Source of the DNA: a virus | DNA: 34,074 nt | Reading direction: 5' to 3' (one strand) | IMG/VR virus record: IMGVR_UViG_3300001533_000851 | Span: 1-34,074 of that record | Shown: positions 23,870 to 31,054 of the stretch, in pieces | Numbering within the stretch: position 1 is the first letter of the stretch | Layout: every line of letters starts with the position of its first letter | The notes under the pieces: model-generated | Database searches by the model: none | What the model saw: the letters and a program-made list of their open reading frames with translations, nothing else | What the model was told of the DNA's origin: nothing | Made by a program: the position numbers and the translations under genes

Positions 23870-24642
23870 AAATAGAGAACTATGAAGGAACAGCGGATGC
23901 ATTCACATTCCCATATAATCCACAGACTTTTACAGAGTCATCAACTAAATTTCTGGATAAGCGTGATCTTCCATATTCATTTACATTTCTAGGATTTACT
24001 AATGCAATGAAAGCAAGGCGAACAATAACACTTAATGGTCATTTTTCTGGTACTGATAAGGCATCTGACTATCGTGCATTAGTCAAGCATATCAATGAAT
24101 ATAAATTAAAAAAGTTATATTTTGCAACTGATAAGTTCTATATTGTAACAGGTGTCAATGTCCAGAAAACACCAACAGGCACAAGACCTAACCATATTGA
24201 TTATGTTGCTACTTTTTTTAGTCCGTTTGGTTTGTTGTTTGGCGATACACAAAAAAGTGGGGCATATAATAGTGCAGAACTGAATGAAGGTAATATCCCA
24301 ACACCGATTGAGAAAATAACTGGTTCTGTTACAAGTGGTAATACAGTTGTTATTAAAGATAAAAATGGTAATGGGATACAGTTTACAGCAAGTGCAACTG
24401 GCACATTTACATTATGCATAATTAAGCTGACCAGCGAGAATGACGAGCAATGGCTGGCAGAATATATATATGGTGAGGTAGGCAGCACAAGACAAACATT
24501 AAAGTGTGCAACTAATGCAGGCAGTATGATATTACAGCTTGATGCCAGCGAAACATTAAACACAAGGTTCAATACTGGTTCTGCTACAATTACAAACATA
24601 ACACCTACATTCTATTTTAGGGATGGGTGGAGTAGTGAATAA
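23866..24642 (+). CDS. Distal tail (Dit)-like protein
   Basis: The 258-residue product starts with an ATGA overlap on the tape measure stop. It has the Dit layout: an N-terminal beta domain with F-P-Y-N-P-Q and R-R-T-I-T-L-N-G-H-F-S-G, then a C-terminal galectin-like beta domain ending in F-Y-F-R-D-G-W. Dit rings attach the tail tip to the tube and to the Tal protein encoded next. The call rests on order plus the general beta pattern. Confidence 0.6.
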   Translation: MKIENYEGTADAFTFPYNPQTFTESSTKFLDKRDLPYSFTFLGFTNAMKARRTITLNGHFSGTDKASDYRALVKHINEYKLKKLYFATDKFYIVTGVNVQKTPTGTRPNHIDYVATFFSPFGLLFGDTQKSGAYNSAELNEGNIPTPIEKITGSVTSGNTVVIKDKNGNGIQFTASATGTFTLCIIKLTSENDEQWLAEYIYGEVGSTRQTLKCATNAGSMILQLDASETLNTRFNTGSATITNITPTFYFRDGWSSE

Positions 24643-24644
24643 TC

Positions 24645-26744
24645 ATGGCATTTCTGGTTAATATAGGTGATGCAACCATCCAAACAATACATAGTATGTA
24701 CTATGAAAAAACATTGAATGGTATTTCTAAGTTTGAGATTAAAATTGGTGATGTAAGCTCATTCTTTAAAACAGAGATTGATACAGATGCAACTGTTAAT
24801 ATATATAAAGATGGCACATTAGAGTTATCTGGTGAGGTTAAGGTTCGGAAACTTATGCAGGGTGGTGCAATCTCAGTTTCAGGGTTTGGGAATGAGGTTG
24901 AGCTTGCCGAACAGAAGTGCCCAATGGTTGGCGGTGCTAAGGTAAGAACATGGACAAGTACAAGCGATAATACTATATTTTCTGCATTATTAAGTGGCTC
25001 TGGCTGGACAGCTAACACAAGCAACTCAACAGGCTCAACACTAAACAGTTTCAGGGTTAGCAATTCACAGAGTATATGGAACGGAATAATTGACTTGATA
25101 AAAAGTACAGGCAAGGATATATATGTAGATAACTCAACAAAAACATTATATTTGTATGATGAGCTAAAAAGGTCAGGTCAGTTTAAGTTTACTGAGAATA
25201 TTAATATTGGCGAGATAATAGAAGAAAAGAAAGCAGCAGAAGCATCTAAGGTTGAGGTTTATGGTAAGGGTGATGGTGATTTACAGATATATGGTTCTGC
25301 AGGTTCAGGGACACCAGTCAAGCAGATCATAGACAGGAACATCATATCTGATACTTATGCAACAGCAAGAGCAACAGCCGAGCTTGCACTAATCCAAGCA
25401 GCAACTACATATTATGACTTCATAGTTATTAATCCAAATATAGATGTCAGGGTTGGTGATGGTGGCGAGCTTAACTCACCAAGCTTAGATATAAATACAA
25501 ATGTTGATATTGTAAGGATAAAAAGAAGTATGAACGATATTGGCATTGAAATTCTTGAGCTTGAAGTTACTAATCCTGCATATAGGATTGCAAAGGGTAG
25601 TCTAGGTGAAGAAATAGCAAAGTCTGATGCTGCGTATGACATTGCAATGTCAAGTATGCAAGGATCAGGCGATACAATGTGGTGGGCTAATCGGCTTAAT
25701 TCTAAGCATAACTATCCATTGACAATTACATTTTTCCTGCCATCGTCTTTCATTGTTAATGAAGCGGGGAATATAAGTGTTAAGAATATGACAGTTGATT
25801 ATGACTTTGATGTGTATAATCAGCAGTTTGGAGTTGCAACATATATTGGTGGTGATGCAGATGTTGCTGATGACAGTGGATACAAAGAGCCAAATGTAAC
25901 AGGGAGCTCTGGTAATGCTGCACCTGATGTAAGTGGAACAAGTGCAACTCAAACACCAGCAACGATTTCAGCAGTATCCGCATGGGGTTCATCAACTTTT
26001 ATTAATTTTATAGGTTCTGGGTTTCATAGTGCAGCTGGTGGTGTAAATGAGTATATAATAGGTACAACATCACCCGTTTATTACCAGACAGTTATTTGTG
26101 TCATATTACAAAATTTTACTGGATTTTCGCAAACCGTAGATTTTTGGTGCAAATTTCCGAGTGGAACAACAGATAATTCAGGAGATTATAGTCTTGGTAA
26201 TGGCATAACTGCTATTTCTTTCTTCACTGAATCTGATAGTTCTAACACTTATGGTGTATTTGAAGTAAGAGATGATAATGATAAATGTTCAGGTTGGAGT
26301 GGTAGCCTCGTTAATGTATATACACATACACATGGAACACATGATCATGGAGATGGTAGTTATGCTGCTGCAAGTCATCCACATGATCAAGGTAGTTACA
26401 AAGCAGGAAATCACTTCCATGATGATGGTACTTATGAAGTGCCTAGTTCTGAGTTTGGTGATTATGAAATTAATGATGATGTTGATGATTCTGCATCAGT
26501 TCATTCCACATCTGTAACTATTTATCTTGATTTTTATAACACAAGTACAAAGGTATGGGATAATAAACATTCAGTAGTTTCAGCTTTTCCTGTTGGTGAA
26601 ACATTGAATACTAATATAGATATAACTAATAGTGGCACATACCCTGATGCTGCTGGGTTTTGGCGTGTCAGGTTAGATCCTAACTCAAGCTCTGCTGACT
26701 TTGTGCATGGTATTGTCAAGATTAAAAATGCATTAGACAATTGA
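24645..26744 (+). CDS. Tail tip hub (Tal-like) with C-terminal fibre domain
   Basis: The first ~340 residues of this 699-residue protein resemble a tail hub of the gp27/gp44 type (E-K-T-L-N-G-I-S-K-F-E-I-K-I-G-D start and long beta-sheets with helical insertions). The remainder is Gly/Ser/Asp-rich and fibre-like. Around residues 558-595 lies a His cluster with H-T-H-G-T-H-D-H-G-D and further H-P-H-D and H-F-H-D pairs, as in metal-binding receptor-binding tips of phages. It follows the Dit-like gene by 2 bases. Probably the host-contacting tip; no peptidase domain is visible. Confidence 0.65.
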   Translation: MAFLVNIGDATIQTIHSMYYEKTLNGISKFEIKIGDVSSFFKTEIDTDATVNIYKDGTLELSGEVKVRKLMQGGAISVSGFGNEVELAEQKCPMVGGAKVRTWTSTSDNTIFSALLSGSGWTANTSNSTGSTLNSFRVSNSQSIWNGIIDLIKSTGKDIYVDNSTKTLYLYDELKRSGQFKFTENINIGEIIEEKKAAEASKVEVYGKGDGDLQIYGSAGSGTPVKQIIDRNIISDTYATARATAELALIQAATTYYDFIVINPNIDVRVGDGGELNSPSLDINTNVDIVRIKRSMNDIGIEILELEVTNPAYRIAKGSLGEEIAKSDAAYDIAMSSMQGSGDTMWWANRLNSKHNYPLTITFFLPSSFIVNEAGNISVKNMTVDYDFDVYNQQFGVATYIGGDADVADDSGYKEPNVTGSSGNAAPDVSGTSATQTPATISAVSAWGSSTFINFIGSGFHSAAGGVNEYIIGTTSPVYYQTVICVILQNFTGFSQTVDFWCKFPSGTTDNSGDYSLGNGITAISFFTESDSSNTYGVFEVRDDNDKCSGWSGSLVNVYTHTHGTHDHGDGSYAAASHPHDQGSYKAGNHFHDDGTYEVPSSEFGDYEINDDVDDSASVHSTSVTIYLDFYNTSTKVWDNKHSVVSAFPVGETLNTNIDITNSGTYPDAAGFWRVRLDPNSSSADFVHGIVKIKNALDN

Positions 26745-26753
26745 GGTGTAACT

Positions 26754-27002
26754 ATGAAAATAAAAATAATAAAAGTGTATGAAAAGAATGGATCACTCAG
26801 GGTTGAAACTGAGTGTCCTTATGGCAGGGATAATATAGGTTGCTCTCTTGAGAGCCAGTATCTTAATCCATTAACCGACAAACCCAAATATATTGATGAG
26901 GTTAAATCATTGTTGGAACGAAAATATAAAAGGGAACTTGTCGAAGAGAAAGAAGTAAATAAGGAACTGTGGAATACTGAGATAGACACAGACCAGAAAT
27001 AA
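26754..27002 (+). CDS. 82-residue charged protein, unknown
   Basis: A GAGGTGT site 8 bases upstream marks the ATG. The product opens with a short beta region, has two Cys (C21 and C30) separated by eight residues, and ends in a highly charged Lys/Glu helix. It is followed without a gap by the next gene. Probably part of the tail or lysis operon; I recognise no family. Confidence 0.4.
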   Translation: MKIKIIKVYEKNGSLRVETECPYGRDNIGCSLESQYLNPLTDKPKYIDEVKSLLERKYKRELVEEKEVNKELWNTEIDTDQK

Positions 27003-27614
27003 ATGGCAAAAGTATATAAATCTCAATCAGAGAAGAATAAAAGAAACTCAGAATTAGATAATTTTATATCTAAATATGGTTCTGGAAATTTAGGGCTTAC
27101 TGAAGAACAAATTAAATCAAGAAAAGAAAAGTTAATTGGTAAAATTAATTTAAACAAGTATATAAATTATGGCGATAATCCTAATGATGGTTTAGTTCTT
27201 TTCAACTCTAAAATAATGTCTGATTTCATAAACCAAAGATACGAAAGAGATATGGATTATATCCCAGATGATATAATACAAAATATTTCAAGTTATCCAA
27301 AAGATATAAGAGCAATTGATAAAGATTGGAGATTAATTGGTGTTGATATTAAGGCAGATGGAAGTGCATGTTTAACTCTTATTTTATTTGATGGTCATGC
27401 AATGAATCGTATGAGAAGAAAGATAATGTCTGTTTCATTTGTATCAGATAAAAAATTAAATAAAATAATAATTAGTCAATATAATGAAGGTAAACTAAAA
27501 GAAGTATCAGACAGGGTTCTTTCAATCTTGAAGGATCAGGATGAAGCTCTGTATAATAAATTATTGGAATCATCTGATATTGATACGGATGAAGATAAAG
27601 AAGGACAGTATTGA
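27003..27614 (+). CDS. 203-residue soluble protein, unknown
   Basis: The gene starts directly after the previous stop. It encodes a charged protein with a Lys-rich helical start, a middle beta part (W-R-L-I-G-V-D-I-K-A-D-G) and an acidic Asp/Glu tail. No signal peptide, Cys cluster or catalytic motif is seen. The 3' end overlaps the ribosome site of the holin-like gene. It may be a baseplate or assembly factor, by position only. Confidence 0.4.
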   Translation: MAKVYKSQSEKNKRNSELDNFISKYGSGNLGLTEEQIKSRKEKLIGKINLNKYINYGDNPNDGLVLFNSKIMSDFINQRYERDMDYIPDDIIQNISSYPKDIRAIDKDWRLIGVDIKADGSACLTLILFDGHAMNRMRRKIMSVSFVSDKKLNKIIISQYNEGKLKEVSDRVLSILKDQDEALYNKLLESSDIDTDEDKEGQY

Positions 27615-27625
27615 GGTGGAAAAGA

Positions 27626-27904
27626 ATGTATGAAAATATAATAAATATAGCTGCTTTGGTTGGAGTTCCAATTTTAAGAAGCATTGCGGGCTGGGCTGAG
27701 AATGCTCTTGTTGATCGAAAAGTAACAGCATTTGAGTGGAAACTACTGCTTGAAACTGTTGTCAGGGTAGGTGCAATCAGTGTATTCACATATCTTGGAC
27801 TGAATGAGGCAGGCATTGACATAAGCGGTCTAGGTGCTGGTGCATCTGCATTTGTTATGGATAAAGTTCTGAGCAGCCTAAAGAAATATAAAGTAGTAAA
27901 ATAA
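27626..27904 (+). CDS. Holin-like membrane protein
   Basis: I start at ATG 27626, 6 bases behind GAGGTGG (a TTG at 27611 in frame overlaps it). The 92-residue product has hydrophobic or amphipathic helices at about residues 5-20, 45-60 (E-T-V-V-R-V-G-A-I-S-V-F-T-Y-L-G) and 68-84 (G-L-G-A-G-A-S-A-F-V-M), and a Lys-rich tail. Two or three membrane helices with a basic end at the close of the late operon fit a holin-like protein for virus exit. No lysin is visible next to it. Confidence 0.45.
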   Translation: MYENIINIAALVGVPILRSIAGWAENALVDRKVTAFEWKLLLETVVRVGAISVFTYLGLNEAGIDISGLGAGASAFVMDKVLSSLKKYKVVK

Positions 27905-27915
27905 TCACCACTATA

Positions 27916-27974
27916 TATAGTATCTGCTTGGGTTTGTTTTGGAAACCTCTTTTCAAGCTCTGGCAGATACTATA
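27916..27974 (+). other. Strong stem-loop between late and early genes
   Basis: A perfect 12 bp stem (27916-27927 with 27963-27974, TATAGTATCTGC against its complement) encloses 35 bases that form further helices: GGTTT 27931-27935 with AAACC 27943-27947, and TTG 27928-27930 with CAA 27954-27956. The nested order suggests a folded RNA rather than a chance palindrome. It lies 11 bases behind the late operon and 10 before an early promoter. It may be a terminator, a small RNA, or a DNA site such as for packaging or integration. Confidence 0.5.
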
Positions 27975-27983
27975 ATATTATAA

Positions 27984-28000
27984 ATAGAAACTTTTATATA
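27984..28000 (+). promoter_or_regulatory. Early-class promoter, copy 1
   Basis: ATAGAAACTTTTATATA combines a BRE-like TAGAAAC and a TATA box TTTATATA. It fits the other three early-class promoters except for a C where they have G. The next ATG is 28045 with its own GAGGTGAG site, so the mRNA has a leader of perhaps 20 bases. Confidence 0.6.
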
Positions 28001-28044
28001 TTAGTTATACATACTATTGTGGTATTGAGATGAGGTGAGCTAAT

Positions 28045-28242
28045 ATGAAACGAATCGAAAAGATAGAAATAAAGAAAAGTTCTGGCATATATTACTACAC
28101 TGGCGAGTTAAGGCAAGTTGATGATGACTGGGTAGAAATTACAACAACAAGAGGCGAAACCCTAAGATTCAGGTCAGAACAGATAGATGGAAGGCAATTA
28201 ATCGAAATGCGAGGAGATGATGAGAATGGTAGAAAAAGATAA
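28045..28242 (+). CDS. Small beta-barrel protein (LSm/SH3-like candidate)
   Basis: This 65-residue protein has regular strands: Y-Y-Y-T-G-E-L, W-V-E-I-T-T, E-T-L-R-F-R, and a final loop plus strand. The sequence G-E-L-R-Q-V-D-D-D-W-V-E-I-T-T resembles the central strands of LSm/Hfq-like or other small SH3-type barrels, which bind RNA or act as adaptors. It is the first gene behind the early promoter and overlaps the DNA-binding regulator gene by 17 bases. Fold assignment is a reading of strand pattern only. Confidence 0.4.
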   Translation: MKRIEKIEIKKSSGIYYYTGELRQVDDDWVEITTTRGETLRFRSEQIDGRQLIEMRGDDENGRKR

Positions 28243-28657
28243 GAAAATAACAACCATAAATGTATATGTAGAAATTTTAAATTATTGTAAGAAAAATAAA
28301 TTGAGCCTAAGCGAGTGGGTTAATACTGAGTTCAAAAATAAATACATAAGTGTAAGGGCTAAGGTTGCAGAGCTTGAGAAGCTGGAGCATAGGAAGGAAG
28401 AACTGATCAAAGAGATCAAAGAGATTAAGGACAGAAACGAAACAATGAAGATCAGTATAACAACTAGGGAGATGAGATTCCTAGAAACTATTGGTTCAAG
28501 ATTGGAAAAGGGTGCAGAATGGAAATATATCAAAAATTGTTACAATAATGAGCATAACAGGGATCTTTCTATTGAAGAATTGCAATTTTTGTATAAATCA
28601 CACAAAAATAAAATCAAAAATAGATTAGAAATGGCTCTCAAAAAACATAATAAATAA
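28226..28657 (+). CDS. Ribbon-helix-helix / coiled-coil DNA-binding regulator
   Basis: I prefer ATG 28226, 9 bases behind GAGGAG; ATG 28217 and 28220 are in frame as alternatives. The N-terminus reads as a ribbon-helix-helix: strand K-I-T-T-I-N-V-Y-V, helix E-I-L-N-Y-C-K-K-N, turn L-S-L-S, then E-W-V-N-T-E-F. A Lys/Glu coiled coil follows (about residues 45-75), then a mostly helical C-terminal half. RHH dimers bind tandem or palindromic operators, as in CopG, ParG and Omega. The gene lies only 32 bases before the ordered TATATAA array, its probable target. Repression, copy-number control or partition are all possible. Confidence 0.6.
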   Translation: MVEKDKKITTINVYVEILNYCKKNKLSLSEWVNTEFKNKYISVRAKVAELEKLEHRKEELIKEIKEIKDRNETMKISITTREMRFLETIGSRLEKGAEWKYIKNCYNNEHNRDLSIEELQFLYKSHKNKIKNRLEMALKKHNK

Positions 28658-28797
28658 TTTCACAACTTAAAATCACTTAATTAGGTGGTATTCTTATATA
28701 ACTTGATACTACACACTCTATATAAGATTTAAGTATTCTTATATAAGATGACACTACACACTCTATATAAGATTTAGGTATTCTTATATAAGATGAC

Positions 28798-28918
28798 ACT
28801 ACACAGATTATATAAGATTAGAGGATTCTTATATAAGATTTATCTTAATTTCTGAATCATTTATAAACAAAAACATGAGTTATATAAGATTTGATGATTC
28901 TTATATAATCTGTGTAGT
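28798..28918. repeat. Perfect 19 bp inverted repeat inside the array
   Basis: ACTACACAGATTATATAAG (28798-28816) is exactly complementary to 28900-28918, with 83 bp between. The interval carries one more pair of TATATAA sites on each side and an A-rich centre (about 28861-28876). The arms could hold a looped DNA complex or mark an origin with two-sided symmetry. Confidence 0.7.
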
Positions 28919-28970
28919 AGAAAGATAAGTAAAGCTAAAATTTTGTTATATATATATTATATAACTATAA

Positions 28971-28995
28971 GAAAGAAAGAAAGAAAGAAAGAAAG
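28971..28995. repeat. GAAA tetranucleotide microsatellite
   Basis: Six tandem GAAA units plus one base run from 28971 to 28995, within the iteron-like region. It gives a purine-only strand next to AT-rich sequence. Such tracts change length easily, so copy number may vary among relatives; a strand-opening or spacer role in the array is possible. Confidence 0.7.
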
Positions 28996-29051
28996 ACTAC
29001 ACATATTATATAACATTCAGCATTTCTTATATAACTTGACATATTTATGGC

Positions 29052-29087
29052 AAAAGTATATACTTTTGATAGATATTATATATATCT
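29052..29087. other. Pair of palindromes before an early promoter
   Basis: AAAAGTATATACTTTT (29052-29067) is a perfect 16 bp palindrome. Directly after it, AGATAT 29071-29076 and ATATCT 29082-29087 form a second inverted repeat. Both lie 20-50 bp upstream of the early promoter at 29107 and could be repressor operators. They differ from the TATATAA pair array, so another protein may bind them. Confidence 0.5.
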
Positions 29088-29106
29088 AATATTATGAATA
29101 CACCAT

Positions 29107-29128
29107 AAAATAGAAAGTTTTATATATA
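29107..29128 (+). promoter_or_regulatory. Early-class promoter, copy 2
   Basis: AAAATAGAAAGTTTTATATA plus TA: a BRE-like GAAAG directly before the TATA box TTTATATA. With the following bases to 29162 it is almost identical (52 of 56) to the promoter at 33036-33091. It drives the operon starting at ATG 29183. Confidence 0.7.
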
Positions 29129-29182
29129 GGTTATGCTTCCTAATATTATACATAAATAATATAAACAAGCGAAGTATACAAA

Positions 29183-29830
29183 ATGGAAAAACAACAAAAC
29201 ATAATACAGATCGAAGGGACTGAAAAGGTAGTTCTTGAAAAAGGGGGAAATACATATGAATTCACAGAAGGACTTTCCAATGGAAATCCAACATTATTTG
29301 TGAGACTAGATGAGGAGAAATCACAAATATATGCAATCAATTCTGAACATATAGTTTTTTCCTCACAAATGAAGAAAAAAATAGTAGGGATTGGTTTTTA
29401 TGGATGTAATCCACAAAAATATAAACAGGTTCGGATGATGTATGAAAAAATAGAAAAGCAAAAAAAAGAAAATGAGAAAATGGAGAAAAAAAGACTATAT
29501 TCTCCACTATATCAAGATATGGAGAAAATATCACTTCCCCAAAACAATCAGAATCCAGACGATGTCAAATGTCAGAATATTTTGAAAACTCAACTGAAAG
29601 GATATGGTAACGACAGTGAAAGTGAAGGACTGAATATTGCTGTTGAAAGCAGAAATATAGAAATCAGGAACCAAGCTCGAAAATATTGTGACCATAATTT
29701 CGAGATAAAATATTTTGAATCATCTACTGGAGATATGCGACTGGAACTAGAAAGGGAAGTTTTTTGCAAAAAATGTGGTTTTTCCAGAAGAGATATTATA
29801 AAAGAAAAAGTTAATAGAGGTTGGATATGA
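29183..29830 (+). CDS. Early protein with C-terminal zinc finger
   Basis: The 215-residue protein has a beta-like N-terminal ~75 residues, a Lys/Glu-rich helical middle (about 83-105) and a C-terminal domain with C169, H171, C195 and C198 (F-C-K-K-C-G-F-S). This set could bind one zinc. It is first in the operon behind the early promoter; no good ribosome site is seen before ATG 29183. No family is recognised; a DNA- or RNA-binding early regulator is plausible. Confidence 0.5.
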   Translation: MEKQQNIIQIEGTEKVVLEKGGNTYEFTEGLSNGNPTLFVRLDEEKSQIYAINSEHIVFSSQMKKKIVGIGFYGCNPQKYKQVRMMYEKIEKQKKENEKMEKKRLYSPLYQDMEKISLPQNNQNPDDVKCQNILKTQLKGYGNDSESEGLNIAVESRNIEIRNQARKYCDHNFEIKYFESSTGDMRLELEREVFCKKCGFSRRDIIKEKVNRGWI

Positions 29831-29886
29831 TGCGCAAGACGAAAAAAGAAGATTTGAAGCCAAATTACCATAAAGGGTGATGAAGA

Positions 29887-29997
29887 ATGAAGAAAGATGG
29901 AAAAAGAAGTTGTGGATGCGAATATAAAGGAGAAGCAGTCATAATGTGCTACAGGCACAGACAGATGTTTGAACAAATGTTGGAGGAGGATATATAA
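29887..29997 (+). CDS. 36-residue Cys/His mini-protein
   Basis: A GGTGATGA site 4-9 bases upstream marks ATG 29887. The peptide has Cys 9, Cys 11, Cys 21 and His 24 (C-G-C-E-Y and C-Y-R-H-R), a plausible zinc-binding set, then an acidic helix. Its stop overlaps the ATG of the next gene by one base. Between it and the zinc-finger gene upstream lies only a 17-codon frame of doubtful value. Confidence 0.45.
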   Translation: MKKDGKRSCGCEYKGEAVIMCYRHRQMFEQMLEEDI

Positions 29998-30389
29998 TGG
30001 CAGAAAACAATAAAATATATGATCAGATATTAATAAACACAGAGAACTACAAGGCACTCCTGCAAGAGATGTGCAATCTGAAGATAGAATTGATGAATTT
30101 GAACATAGCAATAACCAAGAAGAAAAACCAGTTCATAATGGAAGCAAACGCAGTAACTTCAGAAGATGGAAAACCAATGTATAAGAATGAACAGATGAGG
30201 CAGGTATATGTGGATGAGCAAGCAAATAAGCTGGACATAATAGACAAGATCAGGGAACTTGAGCAAAATGAGATGAAGCTTCAGGCAATGATAAGAGGTG
30301 TAGAGATGGAGATAAGAGTGCAAAAGACATGCCTAAATTATCTGGCAGGCGGTGATCACAATGCAGAATATGGGACTGACACAGTATGA
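29997..30389 (+). CDS. Coiled-coil early protein, unknown
   Basis: This 130-residue protein is nearly all helix. It has two long coiled-coil segments (about residues 14-46 and 75-112) around a short polar loop. A GGAGGAGG site precedes ATG 29997. It overlaps the next mini-gene by 29 bases. Prefoldin-like or scaffold-type helical hairpins have this shape, but no motif supports a function. Confidence 0.45.
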   Translation: MAENNKIYDQILINTENYKALLQEMCNLKIELMNLNIAITKKKNQFIMEANAVTSEDGKPMYKNEQMRQVYVDEQANKLDIIDKIRELEQNEMKLQAMIRGVEMEIRVQKTCLNYLAGGDHNAEYGTDTV

Positions 30390-30471
30390 ATGGGCTGAGT
30401 TGCATAGATTGATAATAAGAGCTAACAAGCTCCAACATAAATATATCAAAGATAATATGCTGAATAAATAA
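30361..30471 (+). CDS. 36-residue helical mini-protein
   Basis: The ATG at 30361 lies four bases behind a GGTGAT site inside the previous gene. The 36-residue product is a single amphipathic basic helix (E-W-A-E-L-H-R-L-I-I-R-A-N-K-L). It ends just before the third early promoter. It is kept because of the ribosome site and regular helix; it may still be a chance frame. Confidence 0.4.
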   Translation: MQNMGLTQYEWAELHRLIIRANKLQHKYIKDNMLNK

Positions 30472-30472
30472 T

Positions 30473-30494
30473 AAAATAGAAAGATATATATATA
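30473..30494 (+). promoter_or_regulatory. Early-class promoter, copy 3
   Basis: AAAATAGAAAG is followed by ATATATATATATG instead of TTTTATATATA, so the BRE half is identical to the other copies while the TATA part is a repeated TA tract. It serves the operon that starts at ATG 30542, which also has a GGTGGTGAT ribosome site. Confidence 0.55.
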
Positions 30495-30541
30495 TGTTAG
30501 TATATCTAAATAATAATAAACAATGTGGTGGTGATACAAAA

Positions 30542-31042
30542 ATGGAAATAAGAAAAATAGAAGGCGAAGTTGAAAAGTGGAGTGAGATCAAGGGTGGGTT
30601 CAAGTCAGACGGAAAGACATCCTATGCAAAAATCGGGCTGAAGCTCAAGAATAACCAAGAATGGTTTGCTTTTTTTGGTGAGAACAAATCAGATCTGGAA
30701 GAGCTAACCAGCAAGACACCAGTCGGCACAGTGCTGGAGTTCATCCAGACCAAGAAGGGTGAATATTGGAATTTTAAGGCTGGATCTATGAAAATACTCA
30801 AACAATCAGAAATCAAAGATCAACAACAACCGAAAGAGGAGCAGGTCATGATGAACAAAGAAGATTACTGGTCTGCAAAAGAGCAGAGGGATATTGCTAA
30901 CCATATCAGGATCAGTAGGCATGGTGCATTGAATACAGCAATAGAACTGGCAAAAGTCAAAGGAATAAAGCCAGAGCTTGATGACCTGAAGGTTATTGCA
31001 GACGAGATACTTATATATGTGAATGGTAAGAGCACAGAATAG
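30542..31042 (+). CDS. OB-fold ssDNA-binding protein candidate
   Basis: I start at ATG 30542 behind GGTGGTGAT; ATG 30494 in frame lies inside the promoter. Residues 1-88 are beta-rich with K-I-G-L-K-L-K-N-N, W-F-A-F-F-G and Y-W-N-F-K-A strands carrying exposed aromatics, like an OB fold. A Gln/Lys-rich linker leads to a helical C-terminus (106-166, R-I-S-R-H-G-A-L-N-T-A-I-E-L-A) that resembles the tail of many phage replication-accessory ssDNA-binding proteins. Likely covers viral ssDNA in replication or recombination. Confidence 0.5.
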   Translation: MEIRKIEGEVEKWSEIKGGFKSDGKTSYAKIGLKLKNNQEWFAFFGENKSDLEELTSKTPVGTVLEFIQTKKGEYWNFKAGSMKILKQSEIKDQQQPKEEQVMMNKEDYWSAKEQRDIANHIRISRHGALNTAIELAKVKGIKPELDDLKVIADEILIYVNGKSTE

Positions 31043-31054
31043 AAGAGGGGACAA

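Larger units (their letters stand above)
28690..29040. repeat. Ordered array of paired TATATAA sites (iteron-like)
   Basis: Three direct 45 bp repeats (28690-28734, 28735-28779, 28780-28824) are followed by diverged copies to 29040. TTATATAA occurs ten times and CTATATAA twice. These form five pairs with starts exactly 21 bp apart: 28718/28739, 28763/28784, 28808/28829, 28880/28901 and 29006/29027. CTACACA occurs four times (28709, 28754, 28799, 28997) and once reversed (28911). No gene fits this stretch. Two-helical-turn spacing points to protein binding on one DNA face, as in a replication origin, partition site or complex operator. Confidence 0.75.

Noticed and set aside
24645-26744. Diversity-generating retroelement target in the tail tip gene
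   Set aside because: No reverse transcriptase or template repeat was found in the window and the C-terminus is not flanked by a matching copy.
27916-27974. tRNA gene or tRNA-derived attachment site
   Set aside because: There is no cloverleaf: no D or T arm consensus and no CCA-side acceptor; only nested stems.
28690-28824. CRISPR array
   Set aside because: The 45 bp units are joined directly without unique spacers, the repeats are AT-only-like palindromic sequences, and no cas gene is nearby.
29827-29880. 17-codon frame between the zinc-finger gene and the 36-residue gene
   Set aside because: An ATGA overlap exists but the product is too short and featureless to support.
29590-30111. Minus-strand gene of 173 codons
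   Set aside because: It is antisense to three + strand genes with ribosome sites; its Ser/Leu/Phe-rich product is what reverse reading of Lys/Glu-rich genes gives.
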